Of a stretch of DNA of 64,000 nt, positions 38,497 to 51,224 are shown piece after piece. Every line of letters begins with the position of its first letter. The first letter of the stretch is position 1. The notes under the pieces were generated by a model that saw only the letters and a list, made by a program, of their open reading frames with translations, was not told the origin of the DNA and ran no database searches. Origin of the DNA: Rhodocollybia butyracea (taxonomy: Eukaryota; Basidiomycota; Agaricomycetes; Agaricales; Omphalotaceae); NCBI GenBank assembly GCA_015501585.1, contig JADNRY010000011.1, positions 620,001 to 684,000 on the forward strand, in the 5' to 3' direction. The position numbers and the translations under genes are program-made.

Positions 38497-41400
38497 TCAT
38501 TGTAACACACCAGTTCGTTTCCCCTTGATCGTCCTCAATTTTTTCAACAGATCCTGACAAAGAACGATTGTGAGCAACCTGATTCGTAAATAAAATTTGA
38601 CTAAAGAAAACGTACCTCTGCCTCCTCCACGTCAATCATCCCTCTTCCTCTCTCCAACTCAACTCCAGTCTCAATACTGTCCAACACATCACGTACGAGG
38701 TCGCGGTAGTCAACCCCGAAGAACTGCTTGAGCTTGGCTGCTCGCCGCCTTCTCACCTGAAAGGTGCCGTTGCTCGTTTCTACATCAGCGTCGTCCAAGG
38801 ATACTTTCGATAGTATGGAACCAAGCGAGGCGATAGATGTCCGTATAGGCAAGGATCGTCTCCTCTCCAGCCAAGTCGAACTTGAGCCATAGCCAGAGGT
38901 ATATTCAGGCGATTCGGTGTCACCACCAGTCATATCCAGGTTGATATTTCCGGCGGCTTCTTGTTCACCGTCTCCGGGTTGGTATAAAATCTCGTGCAGT
39001 TCTTTGAGTGAAGCCCGGTCGTCCTGAAGACCAAACTCAGTTATGCAACACACAGAAGACAAGTGGCCAACTCACCCTATCAAGAATATCACCCAGGGTA
39101 ATGAGGGAGTGTTCATAGTGGGTGTACACCAAGGACGCCCCTCGAGGTCTACCGGTAGTAGCGGATCTAGCGCTTGGACCACTTACGTTCCTCACTCTGA
39201 TATCCCGCTCAGAATTCCCTGGCAACAAGAGCTCACGAGAACTACTATGACGAGTTTGTCCTGTCTTTGCTGTTAAAGACTCAACGGCGCCCGCGGACGA
39301 TGGACGCATCATTTTCAAAGCAGGTGGTGTAATCAATCCAGAGCTAGAATATGCAGGTCTGTGAGCTTGAGGGTGATACAGTGTCTGTGGTGGTGCAACG
39401 CCGAAAACCTGGTTAAAGATGGGTTACAAAAACGGACCAGATATTCAGAATTGACAAACGTACCTTCTCCAGCCTCATCGCGCGTTTCACCATCCTCAAC
39501 CTTTCATCTTCTCCTAGATCCTCCTTTCGCCTATCTGTAATGTCGCTCCATTCGCTACTAATAGCAGCCTCACTGCCACTTCTTCTCCTGGCGACTCTAG
39601 CCATCCTCTTCCAGGAACGCTTTTCCTCACCAGAACCTTCCGTTTCTTCGCCTGGGAGACCGCTTTCACTATCCTCACCGGTTTCCCCAAGGACTAGGCC
39701 TGTGGGTACCCGAGAGCCGAGGAAGCGGTGGAGTTTAGCAAGTTTCTCCCTTTTGCGACGCTTTTCCGCCTCTATACGTTCTTCTGGTGACATGAGCGAA
39801 GGAGATAGGATGGATATCAGCGAAGGTTGACGGGCAAGGGACTGACCACGGCCGAAGTGCCTTTCATAATCAATGTCATCAAAAGAAGCTGCCGAAGTTA
39901 ATGGCATGCCAATTTCTTCTTGGTTTATACGAGCATTTCGAGGAGCACCATGAGGGTATGCTGCTGGCGAAGCGAACGTCAGGGAAGAAAGAGAAGTGTG
40001 TCGGGAACTATCTTGAGAGCCGGGAGGAGACAGAGCAAGTAGCTCAACTGGATGAATGCTTCTGCGCTTGCCGGGAGAAGCATCATCGAAATCAATGAAG
40101 CTTGCAACTTCTTCGCCAATCTCAATTAACTCGTCACCTTCTCCGCTGCTGAGATCCAGAACGGACGAAGCTGCGCTTTCTGGCGGTGCACTGGACACAG
40201 ATTCCCGACGACGCAGCTCGTTCAAAAAATCGAACTCATCTGGCGTCAAGGGAGTGGAATGCCGTCGACCAGAAGTAGCAGAGATGTACTGGGTCGTTGG
40301 TGGAGGAGGCCAGGTGGCCTTGCCCTTGACTTGTTCAACGGACTCTTTGGCTTTATCTCTGGGATCAGACGATGATTTCGTCAACGCAGCGAAAGAGCTG
40401 GAAGGACGATGGCGAGAAGAAGTAATGTCCAGGAAGCTTTCTCTGGCAGGGCTTGGAACAATGGGCAGAAGGATCTGACCGTTAGGTGTTTCGCCGAAAA
40501 CTTGAGCGAGTTTTCGGGACTTGCGGATCAGGTCAGCGCGGGAGAGAGGGTCAAGATGATTAGAAGTCGGAGGTAAGATATAGTCGTCGTAAGAATTTGA
40601 AACAGCTTTGTGCTTGAGGGCTGGCCGGCGGCCCTGGTCCAAATTAGGTATCCTGCGCTCTAGACTGCGACTAGCCTTGCGGGAGCGGCCGGCAGAAGAA
40701 AAGTCTGGCTTTGGAGTGGTCGGCAACTGCGGCTTATCTACAGTGGGCGAGGCCATCTCCATGAACGAAACTCGGTCATCTTCGAGTTCTGTGTAATTAT
40801 TCCGTTCTCTCTTCATCGTTTCTGACTGCGAATGGGCAAAAGTCTGGGGCGTTCGCGGCGTAGGAAGAACGTCGTACGGGTCGTAATATGATCTCGAGTA
40901 AACTGTGCTTGATATGCTGATTCTAGGCTCTTCTTCTCTGGACAGAAAGTGAGTAAAATACATACATCCAGGTTTGTGAATACTTGCCTTTCAGTCCAAG
41001 GATCTTCGTCGACGAAATGGAAAGAGCTGAGAGTTGGGGAAACGGCGTCTGGAGTCGTCGTTATCGTCTTCGTCGTCGTTAAATGCTGTTCGTGGTCAAA
41101 GCCTGTTTGCGACCCTGATGCTTCTTCGTTTCGAAATAGGTGGGAATTTGATGGCGACCTATTTTCACGTTTACGCAGCTGTATACGAAGCAAATGCATG
41201 AGATATTTTATGCAGAAGTGAGCGGAGAAAAGACAGAAAGGGGAGCGGAGAAAGGAACCGAAACGCGAGGCAGAAAAAAAAGAAGAAAAAAAAGACGGGG
41301 TGAACGGCTGAAACGCATAGCCGCTACTAATACTATGTAGCCGACGGTTTCCAAGGCAGACTCACCTCCGCTCGCATATCAATAATTTCAACTTCATTCA

Positions 41401-44400
41401 TATACTCCTCGTCCCCACTCGAATAAACTCTCGCCATCCTGGATTTCTTGGCCTCTTGACTCCGCTTTTTCGCCGACCTTTCTCGAGGTCTTGACTGTTG
41501 CAAATCCTCTGATTGCCGTCTCTGGTAATAGTCCGCAAAATCAAGTTCTCCCTCAGATGAACACTCTGTAGCCGAATTGTGATCTCCCTCGTATCCGAGC
41601 CAGTCGTTCAAGTCTGCCTAGCAAAGAAATACAAAGATTATTACAATCAGTCTGCATATTGTAAACACATACACTACGCACTGCTGCTCTCAGAGTCAAC
41701 GGTCTCTTGATCTAAGCTCTCTCGGCTTCTCTTTTTCCTCTTCACCGACGTCGAGTGCCCAAACGCAAGCGTAGAGAAACTCCCGGGTCTTCGTGATAAG
41801 GTGCAAGATTCCTCCGACTCGGTACACGAGCAAACAGTTACAAGCGAAGACCTGTTTTGTCTAAAGGAAACCTCTTCCGTGCCGGACGTCAGCTGGTTCA
41901 CGGCCAGATCCAATTCTGCAGAAGAGGGGTATCCCGAGAATGCAAAACTACGGTCAAACGACGCGGAAAGTGGCGAGGGAGGAACAACTTTCGGAAGCTG
42001 CGGAGACGCGTCCGAATTGGAATATGTTGGGGGTGAAGAAGGAGCATTCCAGTCTGCCGCAGATGATATGAGAATCTGAGCTGGTCGGGAACGTGAAACC
42101 GCACTTTGCTCCAAAACATCACCACAGCTCTACGTTGATCGTCAGAAAACTTGTCTGAATGATACAGATGTGACAGATTTCAAGTTGTAAACTCACCTCT
42201 GTTGATCCTGATCTTGATCCCAGAGCCGCACTATAACCATCTTTTCTCTTCACATGAACATATGATAGTGAGGATCTCGACGATACTTGTTTTTCCTTGG
42301 TAGTGAAGGAACGATCAGATGAACGTAGTAATCTGCCATCTTCGGATCCAATGCCGCCAGAATGCGGATGACGAGCTCTATGCTCCTCATCCAAGTCCAT
42401 GACAGACACTTCTGTCGACGACGCAGGACAAATGCAAGGCGCCGGAGGAACAGAGTGCGTGGAACGTGAGTTGGTGTTACTCGAACGAAATTGCCCTTCT
42501 TGCTCAGCATCCGAGGCATCATCTTCCAATCCCATCCTCAGGAAAGAGGCCTCTGTTCCCTGAGTGCTCCGACCGCGCACACGAATTTGATGACGGTGGT
42601 TATGACGCGACGTACTTCGCTCAGGAGACAGCGGCACGTCCATCAATCCAGTCTGTGTTCGTGCAAGAATTCTGAGCGAATCTAGCGCGTCTTCTTTGTT
42701 AAAAAGCTCCCCCAATACATCCTCGACACTCAGAACGCGACGAGAAGAGCCCCGGGCCATGGAGTGTATTTTAACAGTAGGTGCGTGACCAGCGGAAGGA
42801 GCACTACCGTGACTTCGGTGGCCTGTATCATGGGCTGACTTGGGAGACCTAAGAGCATGTCGGGGTTGTTTCTGGGATATGGGAATAGGTGGAATGGGGG
42901 AAGTGCGCAGTCCCATCTCGCATCGATCCGGTGTTATAGTTGCTGAAGAATCAGAAGAAGATGGAGACGATACACTAGATACAGGGCTGTGAATTGGGCG
43001 AGGTGATGAGGCGATATGAATCAACGCAGGATCGTTGTTACAGAAAACAGCACTGGCGTATGGACCCTGCGAGTCTGACGAGGAAGGGAACGAGTGCTTT
43101 GCTCTCAATTTGAAAGTTCCTGTCTCTGAAACACTACGCTCGACCGGGCCTGCATTTAACGGAAAATAGGAAAAGTATTAGTTAACATTCTGGATTACTG
43201 TGGCGCGCCACCAAGAAGACAACAATCGGAATGAGAGATCACAGCAAGATAGATGACCGATTGCATAAAAGCCAACATGACGAAGAACCCAAGGCTGCAT
43301 CAGTCCCGCCTCGAGCTTAAGGTACGCCAGGCGCCCCGGGGAGAAACGATGGCGGCGCAACTAACAAAAAGTACTCCCGAGACTGTCGAGTTCGATTAAT
43401 CCGATGACGTGACGTCGAACATATAGAACAGGAACAGCAAAGGCGGCAACGCTTCTTGGCGCATCGGAGATAATTATCCCCACAGATAATAAAACATAAT
43501 GAAAAAATCGAGAAGGAATGAATTAACACGAGAGTTTGTCTTTGTGGCACGGTCCAGGGATGGCAGACTAAATTGAGTTCACGAAATGACAACTCACCGT
43601 GTTGTTCCGAGATGGCGAGCTTGGTCACCTCATTGGTGAGTACATCTCCCTCCGCTACAGTCTGTGTAACCGCACTAGACCTCCTAGTACTCCCTGGCAG
43701 TTCCAGACGGAATATAGGAGCCGTTAGGCTACGAAGGGGGCTTTTTTCTGAGGTGCCCAGTTGTATCAATGGAGACGACGGATCTGTTGCCCTTCGTTTT
43801 TCTGCGGTTCCAGGCCGATATCCAGAGCCTGGGCGCGGGGGAGGAGGTAAACTCTTGAGCATCGGCTCGCCCCTTACCATTGAGCTCAGCGAAGCAATAC
43901 TAGTATCTGGGGTATGACAAGACACGCTACCCCTGCTTAACGGGGGACTCCAGTTGTTTGCATATGAGGATGTAGATGAAGAAGAAGATCCAGGCATTCC
44001 TGAATACAGAGGCGAATAAGGTGAGAGCGGGGGGATAGAGAGATGTGATGATTTTGGAGTGTTTGCCAGGTCCTGAGAGTATATCGGACTGGGGAGTGGG
44101 TTTGTATATAGACTTTCAGAAGCCTCCTGGCCTAGACGCACTAGCTCATCTTGTTTTAACAATGCGTCAAGGTCTGGCGAGATCCTTAGGCTTTTCAATT
44201 TGTGCGCGGCACTTGTCGATGCTGAGGGCGCACGAGGAACACGGGGAAAAGAGTTGTAGGGCATGTGTATTGAGGGAGGTAGTAATGGGGAAAGGGGTGA
44301 TAGGGGATCCAAATCTTTATAGCGCGGATGGGATACGGCAGGGGGAGCGCATTCGATGTCTGATGGAAGTTGAGTCGGCGTACTCGCCCTTCCTGATCGA

Positions 44401-44417
44401 TTCCTCGACTTTGACAT
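38497..44417 (-). CDS. very long disordered protein with recurrent [F/L]-G helix motifs (possibly two genes)
   Basis: I read one multi-exon gene. Exon 1 43598-44417 (MSKSRNRSGRAST...) is Ser/Pro-rich and disordered. Next come exons around 42.2-43.15 kb and 41.69-42.11 kb, then 41366 to about 41.60 kb (LNDWLGYEGDHNS...EIIDMRAE). After a 187-bp intron (41179-41365) LRKRENRSP continues in phase, then the long 39.4-40.94 kb exon and three short 3' exons to the stop at 38497-38499. Four similar short helices occur: RKLAQVFGETP, KLHRFLGSRVP, RLEKVFGVAPP and KLKQFFGVDYRDL. The intron 40938-40987 has a GC donor (gcaagt). The 448-bp gap 43150-43597 is unusually long for an intron here and contains hydrophobic reading frames I could not resolve. 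An alternative is two genes split near 41.2-41.36 kb. No family recognised. Confidence 0.5.
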
Positions 44418-46070
44418 ACCCACAGTATCAATGCGAAATTTATTTTTGTGTTTTGTAAAAAAGGACACCGAGAGGGTGGCAGAACGGAACTCCGTGGAAG
44501 ATTCGTCGTCAGAGAATATATTTTTTTGATTTTGAGAAGGTTTTGTTTTATAAACCAGCGTATTCCGCAGCTTGAGCATTTTGTTATCAGTCATGTTTTC
44601 GAAGATTTGAGAGAGTATCAAAGCACTGCGCACTTGACAAATATCAAGTGAATTTGCGCTCTGTAGTATTCACGGAGTTTGTTTCTAAAGGGAGATAGAT
44701 GATGAGCTCGCTAGACGAGTAAGACAGGAGGCATTTACTGGGATAAATCTAGGCACTCTTCGAGAACTTTAGATTGATTAGACTTTCGACGGCAACGTCA
44801 ACCCTAACCGGTGGGTGAGGAAAAACTTGAGAGCAAATAATCGCGCGTAACACGCTCACTTATGCGAGTCTACAAGATAATAATCGTCAGACACAATCAA
44901 GGGTGGTCACTTTCGTCCTCTAAAGGTAACCAGTCGCGTTGCGGGCTGGATTGAAACCAGAGTTTGAGACCACAAGCTACTATCTTGTTAGCAGGTTTAC
45001 AGGCAGTCTCGAACCCAGTGCTTAAAGGTACAGACACGAGGATCTGTCCAGTGGATATCGGACCCGAGGTGGATAAAATGACTGATTGTCGAGCGCGTTG
45101 GTGGGTGATGCACTGCAGCCTCGAGGCCAGCTATTGACTTCGGGAAGGGATGATGAAGGACTACAGCAGACTTGTCGACGTGGTGACTCGTCGTGACTGG
45201 TAGAAACTGTTCCGGGACGAAAGCTGAAAGATAATAGTGGCGAGTAATAAAGTCCGCGTTTATGATACCGCTCTTTAGGCAATGGTATAAATGACCCCCT
45301 GAATTAATGATTGGAGGAGGACTTAAATCCACTTTAAATCCTCGATTCGATCAAAAGTGGGTCAGAACTTGGAATCAATTTTACAGAAGAATCCAAAAAG
45401 TCCAGTCAGAAAGTATCGGGCATTTTATGAGACTAGCTGCGCTTCTTCCCAACGGTGCAAATCGGGATGACACAACATGCTTATGCCAATGGCAACCGGA
45501 GGCGAAACCTTGAGCCAGGGAACGATTCGGTAAATTCTGAGGGTGAAATTGAACAAATGCTAAAATGTGCGTTGAGTCTGAATTAAATAGTCGCAACCGT
45601 AGCGGTTTTCAGGCACCAAAAGTAGATATCTTGTAGATTGGGCAGGATAAAGAAAAAGTGTTTGAACTTTGGTGCCTATCGGATTTAGTTGCTAAGGAAC
45701 GCTTTGGCACTTACGGAAACACCAGCCATGGTTGAGTCTACTTAGTTGCATCTGTCCCACAATGTAAGGCCACTGTGGATGTTCTGGACATCGATCTGGC
45801 GGCGAAATATACCTATTACTACGTATCGTCACATGTAGTGTCCACAGAAATCTTTTTGACCATGAAGACGCCAAAGTGCATTTATGCATCACCAGAGATC
45901 AAGACCATAAAATGCATGAAAAAACAAGAAAACCCATGAGCTTTTACACTTATATTCAATATGCGATTTAGTGTGCATGTGATCGTCCTTGCCAGCCTAG
46001 CTAGTCTTTTGCGAAGAGAATACTCGCAAAATCAATGTCCGAAAAGGTACGGTCCTCCAGGGATCCAAGT
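44418..46070. other. intergenic, no supported gene
   Basis: About 1.65 kb containing the promoter of the disordered-protein gene and the 3' flank of the coiled-coil gene. ORFs at 45022-45332 (minus) and 45307-45513 (plus) have no domains. The ORF 45961-46182 starts like a signal peptide (MRFSVHVIVLASLASLL) but runs into the coiled-coil gene on the other strand and is probably chance. Confidence 0.45.
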
Positions 46071-49000
46071 TTATAGAATAACCAGATCTCCTCGACACGA
46101 GCTACACCAAAACACATGTGAATCATCCAGGAACTGCGGTCGGGGTCTGTGGTGGGAGTGCAGCGAAGGGGACTGTGGCTGAGAGCCAGCTTTGTCTACG
46201 GATGATTCAGATTGTACAGGAGACAATGCTCTGGAATTTGCTTGAGAATGAGCAGCTGCCAGCTCGCTTTCAATTCTCGCCTTCAGCATACTAAGACTGG
46301 CTTTCCGCTTATGTCTCGTCTCGGGTGAAAGATTCTGCTCAACGGCGGAGCGAGCCAATGCGGAAGGTTTGAGTGAGTGCGAACCTGCTATGCTATGTGC
46401 ACGACTGGATGGTCTTGATGGAAGAGCTCCTGACGGCGAGAATGACGGCAGCTGTGGACGTATCGAAAGCTGATCCTCCAGTGCGGCTACTTGTTTCATC
46501 AGAGCATGAGATCTGGCCTCCGACTCAAACAGCGATTCCTCCAAAGACCGGACATGAGACTGTGAGGAAGACAGTTCAAGCTTTAGGGAGCCGAGAACTT
46601 CGTCATTTAGTTCGTCTTTGAGTGAATGAGGTTTGTCGGGGAATGCGCTCGATACTGAAGTTCGAAGGCGAAGCTGCTCCAGTTCCTCATCCTTCATGGA
46701 GAGCTCTTGCCGCAGAAGTTCTATCTCGTTCTGAGCCCTGTCAAGGAAAGACTTGTCTTCTGACTAAAAGGCACACTTGAGTAAGAAAAGGGGAGCCCAT
46801 AACGTGTAAGGAAACAAACCTGGTCAGTTTGCCTTTGGTCAATTTCCCTCTTTAGCGTGGAAAGCTCCTCTGCCTGAGTAGACGCCAGCTCTTGAAGTCT
46901 TTCAACTTCCTCCATCTGTTGTACCGTTTCGTGCTGTCGAACCGTACGAGCAGCTTCCAGTGACCTAACAGTTGCTAACGAAGAGTCCAGCTCAATTTGT
47001 AACTGGCTGTAAGCCTTCTGAAAGTTGTTTTCACCGTCCTGGACTGAAAGCCGCTCCGTCTCCGTCTGCAATAACAAATCTTGCACTCTCTTCTCCGATG
47101 CCTCAAAGTCAGACCGAACCTCCTGCAAAGATAGTTCTAACTGGCCGATTGTCATCTCCTTGTTTTGAATTACACGTTCCAGTTCATCAGCTTTTTCCGT
47201 GAGCTCTAGCTTAACGCCGGTAAGTTCAACTATTTTGGGGCGCATCTCGTCGAGGGAACGCATAAGATTAGTTCCCTCTTCCTGGAGTTCCATTTGATTC
47301 CTTTCCACTTCTTCAGCACGCCTTTTTGCTATCTTTGCTTCGTTCTGAACAGTCTGCAAATGTCGTGTACTAGCGGCTAATTCAGTTGATGCGTTTGATA
47401 GCTTTTCCTGAAGGAGGGTCAATGTATTTTGGGTACTCTTCATCTCTGTCTGCAAGGAAAAGTTTTCTCTGGAAAGCGACTCCTTTTCAAGGATAGCCTG
47501 AGCAAGCTGGGCTTCAACAGAGTGGTGCTGCACATAAAGGTCGGAATGTTTGGCTTTCCACTCATTCTCTCCTTCCATGTGTGTCTGGACGCGAGCTTCA
47601 AGCCCATCCCGTTCAGATTTGAGCGTAGAATGTGACTGATAGTCATGTGAGTGCAAACGGTGGGCAGAAGCGCAACACAGCCTCACCTGTGTAAGTTTGG
47701 AGAGTTGGAACTCAAGTTCATCAGCACGATCTTGAGTATTCTTAAGGGACGCTTCTAAGCGGTCAGCGCGGTCATCGCTCTGGATTTGCTCCTCAAGCTC
47801 TCGAACCCGTCGACGATGCTTCTCGGCCTCTTTGCGAGCTGAACTTAACGATGAGTTCACAACCTGCAACTGGCGTTCCTATAGTTGTATGGTCAGTAAC
47901 TTGATATTCTTTCTGCCAATCAAGTAAAAGTAGCTGACCTGTTCCTTTGCCTTATCTGTCAGTTCTTTTTCATTGGCTTCAAGGCTCTGTATACTGGCGG
48001 CAGAGTCTTGGATCTCAATCCGAAGCTGGTGAAGATGCTCTTCTAAATTGCTCGTTTTCAGTTGGGTCTCTGAGAGCATACGCTCAGCTTCCTGGGCACC
48101 TATTCGCTTAATTTCAGCAAGTGTCAATTTTGTGATAATACAGAGCTCCTACGGGACTCCACTCCGGAGAGACGTTCAAGGTCGGAGGTTAAAGTAGCCT
48201 TTTCCGACACAAGTAAGGAAATTGTCTGCTGCTCGTTGCGAAGGGAAGCTTCCGTCTCGGACCGAAGTTGTTGCATTTGCTGCTCAAGTTGACTGGATTG
48301 TCGATGCTGCTGCTCTAGGTTGGCTTTAGTGTGCTGTAGCTCTAAGAAGAGATGATGAGAAGAGCCTTCAAGAAGTAAGGATATAATCGCTCACCAGAGG
48401 TAACGTTTTCCAATTGACTAGTTAAGTCATTTGTCAGCGTATCTATCTCGATCTTCAGAGCGCCCTCCGATTGTAGTAGTTCTGGAATTCATTAGATCAT
48501 TCAAAGTATGATTGGGGTGCAACATACTAGCTTTTACTGCCTCGAGTTCGGTCAAACTGCTCTTCAAATTCTTGTTTTCAGCCTTGAGATTGGTTTCAGT
48601 TCTCTGAAGGTCTACAAGCAGTCAAAGTCAGGTTATCATACAGTGTTAAAATTTCCTTACTCGATTTTGAAGCTTCTGTCTGCGCCAAAGTAGCTCGTAA
48701 CGTGTCAGATTCTTCTTTGAATAAAGATTCGCGATTGCTCCATTCTAGTCGTTGTCCATCATTCAATTCGAAGGCATGTAACAAAAATGCACACACCTGA
48801 TTTCGCAGCTTCCCAACGTCCCAGCTCGTTTCTGAATGTGTGGTTCTCGGATTTCAGGCTAGAATTTGTAGTTTCCAGTTGTCCCACCACGATCTTGAGA
48901 GCATTGTGTTCTGATTTGAGAGAATTTAGAGCATTTTCTAATTCGAAGTCTGATAAGAGTGTGGTAGAGAATTTCACGGAGAGGATGTACCTGCTCTGTC

Positions 49001-49562
49001 CGACCTTAACTGTTCTATTTGCGCGTTTAGGATCTTGTTCTCTTTCTTGAGTAGAGTATTTTCCTCCTGAAGCTGTAATGAGTGAAGGCCATTTGCTGGA
49101 GAGATATAATCGGCTGAATTTGGAGGGCTAGCGGTAGAAAAGATCGCTGTTGGCGGCGGCGCTGGCGGAGGTGAGCCCGCTCGAGGCAATGAAGACAGCC
49201 AGGAGGTGTCATCCTCATCATGGGCAAATCTGTTCCCAGAGGTTAGAGTGTTTGTGATGATTGTCAATTTATACACTTACACGTCATTAATATCTCGTTT
49301 CTCTTCTGCTTCTTCAAGAACAGAAGCTGGAGGCACTGGAGAGAATGCGCGCTCGCTAACCGGCGAAGCAACTCCAGGAGTTGATGTTGTAGGGGTTCCG
49401 GCCTTCTTTGCCTGGCGCTTTTTGAGCTGGAAATTCACTGTTAATTTCTTGGTTGTCAACACTGTAAGCAGTGGGAGCTACCAAGGCCTTTGCTCGAGCA
49501 GCTTTGGCGGCACGGGAGGAAGATTCAGCTTCAAAGTCGGGCCCGGTTTCAGTACCAGACAT
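46071..49562 (-). CDS. long coiled-coil protein, golgin-like
   Basis: The product begins MSGTETGPDFEAESSSRAAKAARAKALLKKRQAKK, an alanine/lysine-rich N-terminal helix reminiscent of Golgi coiled-coil proteins, followed by a Pro/Ser linker (WLSSLPRAGSPPPAPPP). Then about 800 residues of heptad-repeat coiled coil run through the exons between 49.27 and 46.5 kb (for example LQLQEENTLLKKENKILNAQIEQL and LEEHLHQLRIEIQDS). The C-terminus is distinct: a second disordered segment, a basic helix (ETRHKRKASLSMLKARIES) and a short CxxC-containing end (SHVFWCSSCRGDLVIL), stop at 46071. About ten introns, mostly between coiled-coil blocks. A tether or scaffold role is inference from architecture; the family is not firmly identified. 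Confidence 0.7.
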
Positions 49563-49974
49563 CTCGATGAAACGAAGTAGAAAGGGTAATGGTAGAGCGC
49601 TTATTCTTCGATTTCAGAATTCACAGCATCATCAAACTTATAATAAAGCGCCAAACTTTCCTTGTTCCAATAGTTGGGATACGATTTATCACTATATATG
49701 CGAAACCAGAAGCAGAGGAGAAAATAAAAAAAAGAATATGTAGCCCGAGGCGGAAGCGATAGCGATATATGTAAAAAAAGAAACCATGTTCACAGAAATA
49801 AGACAGAGACATAGAGATATAACGATACTACTGTAAAGACAGACTCGAGACGTCCATTCCAACAGTTGCGCGGAAGGTCGCGGGTGAGATAGACAAATGA
49901 TCATAAAGGCGAAGACATCGTGAGCACGAAGTAAAGGATCAATGTATTTATTTGGGATCGCATTGCAAAATCTA
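49563..49974. other. intergenic between two minus-strand genes
   Basis: 412 bp covering the 3' flank of the G beta gene and the promoter of the coiled-coil gene. Purine-rich on the plus strand; no gene. Confidence 0.5.
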
Positions 49975-51224
49975 TCATGCCCATACCTGTTTGCAAGTCA
50001 GTTAAGTCCAACGAGGAAAAAGACTCAGCTCACCCTTAAAGTGCTGTCCCAACTACCAGTGCAGAGCGCCATGCCGTCAGTGCTAACCCCCAAGCAGCTG
50101 ACACGGTTTTCATGTCCAGTTAAGACACCGACACGTTCACCCTTGAGGGTGTCCCAGACATTGCATGTCCAGTCATCGTAGCCACCGAACAAGATGCGCC
50201 CTGAAATTGAGAAGGCCACAGAGGTTATACCACAAAGGATGTTATCATGAGTAAATGTGTTGAGTTCCCTGTCGGCTCGGATGTCGAACAATCGGCAGGA
50301 GGCGTCGTCAGAGCCAGTGGCGAACGCATCGCCGTTGGGGAAAAATCTGAATAATTTATTATGACATGTCAACAGATGAAAGAAAAGATACATACTGCAC
50401 GGCATTGATGTCAGACTCATGGCCAGTGAACGTCTGAGTTGCTCGGCCGCTTCGAATATCCCAAAGTTTAGCAGTAGCATCACAAGCACCAGACACAAAG
50501 ACGTTCTGATTGGGACCCAGTGACAAGCTGCGTGACCGGCAAGTCAACGTCAAAAACAGGGTTAAAAAAATGGAACAACAAACCTCATAACATCACCAGT
50601 GTGGTCGCTAAATTCCACGACTCTTACACCAGCTTCAATGTCCCATAACATACAGGTCATGTCTCCAGAGCTAGTAACGATCTGTCTGTCGTTGAGAAAT
50701 CGGCAGCAGCTGAGGTAACCAGAGTGAGCGCTGAGCTCTCTTGCGCCTCTCATGTTGGTGCCTTCCTTACTATTGAGGTTATAAATGGAGCAAATGTTGT
50801 CCAAACCACCACAGGCGACAAAATTCCCTGAGGGCGAGTAAGCACAGGTCATGACCCAGCTGGACCGTAAAGGGATGGCATGGACTTTGTTGGTAGTGTA
50901 GGCGTCCCATACGATGAGTTTTCCGTCTTGAGAAGCAGAGACAAGATGCCTTCTGTCTGCAGCCCAATGCATAGCGTAAATTTTGGCAAGATGGCCTCGG
51001 AGAGCCCGCCTTGGGCGCATGACGATTCGGGGAAGAGCGTCGACTTCAGCGGCCATAGCACGCACTATAGAGAATATCATCAAAAGCCGAGCGCAAAAGC
51101 CTCTAAACTCACAGCTAGTATCCGCTGAAGACTCCTTCTTTGCACGAATCTTCTCTTTCAGGCTCTCTGCCTCTCTGCGAGCAGCAGCGATACGCTCCTG
51201 GATATCTCCTTGATTTTGGGACAT
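49975..51224 (-). CDS. GPB1: heterotrimeric G protein beta subunit
   Basis: G beta with G gamma anchors and releases G alpha in pheromone and nutrient signalling. The N-terminal helix ([23 protein letters not shown]) is the coiled coil that binds G gamma. Seven WD blades follow: [110 protein letters not shown] and [18 protein letters not shown]. The last short exon completes the seventh blade (WDSTLRVWA, stop at 49975-49977). The second exon starts after about 37 codons. Introns interrupt between blades at 50.35-50.58 kb. This is a near-canonical member; basidiomycete orthologues act in mating-pheromone signalling. Confidence 0.93.

Noticed and set aside
39540..40478. Plus-strand ORFs inside the disordered-protein gene
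   Set aside because: Antisense shadows: low-complexity composition mirrors the real minus-strand frame and no introns or domains support them.
45961..46182. Plus-strand 73-aa ORF with a signal-peptide-like start
   Set aside because: It overlaps the 3' coding end of the coiled-coil gene on the other strand and has no splice partners or family.
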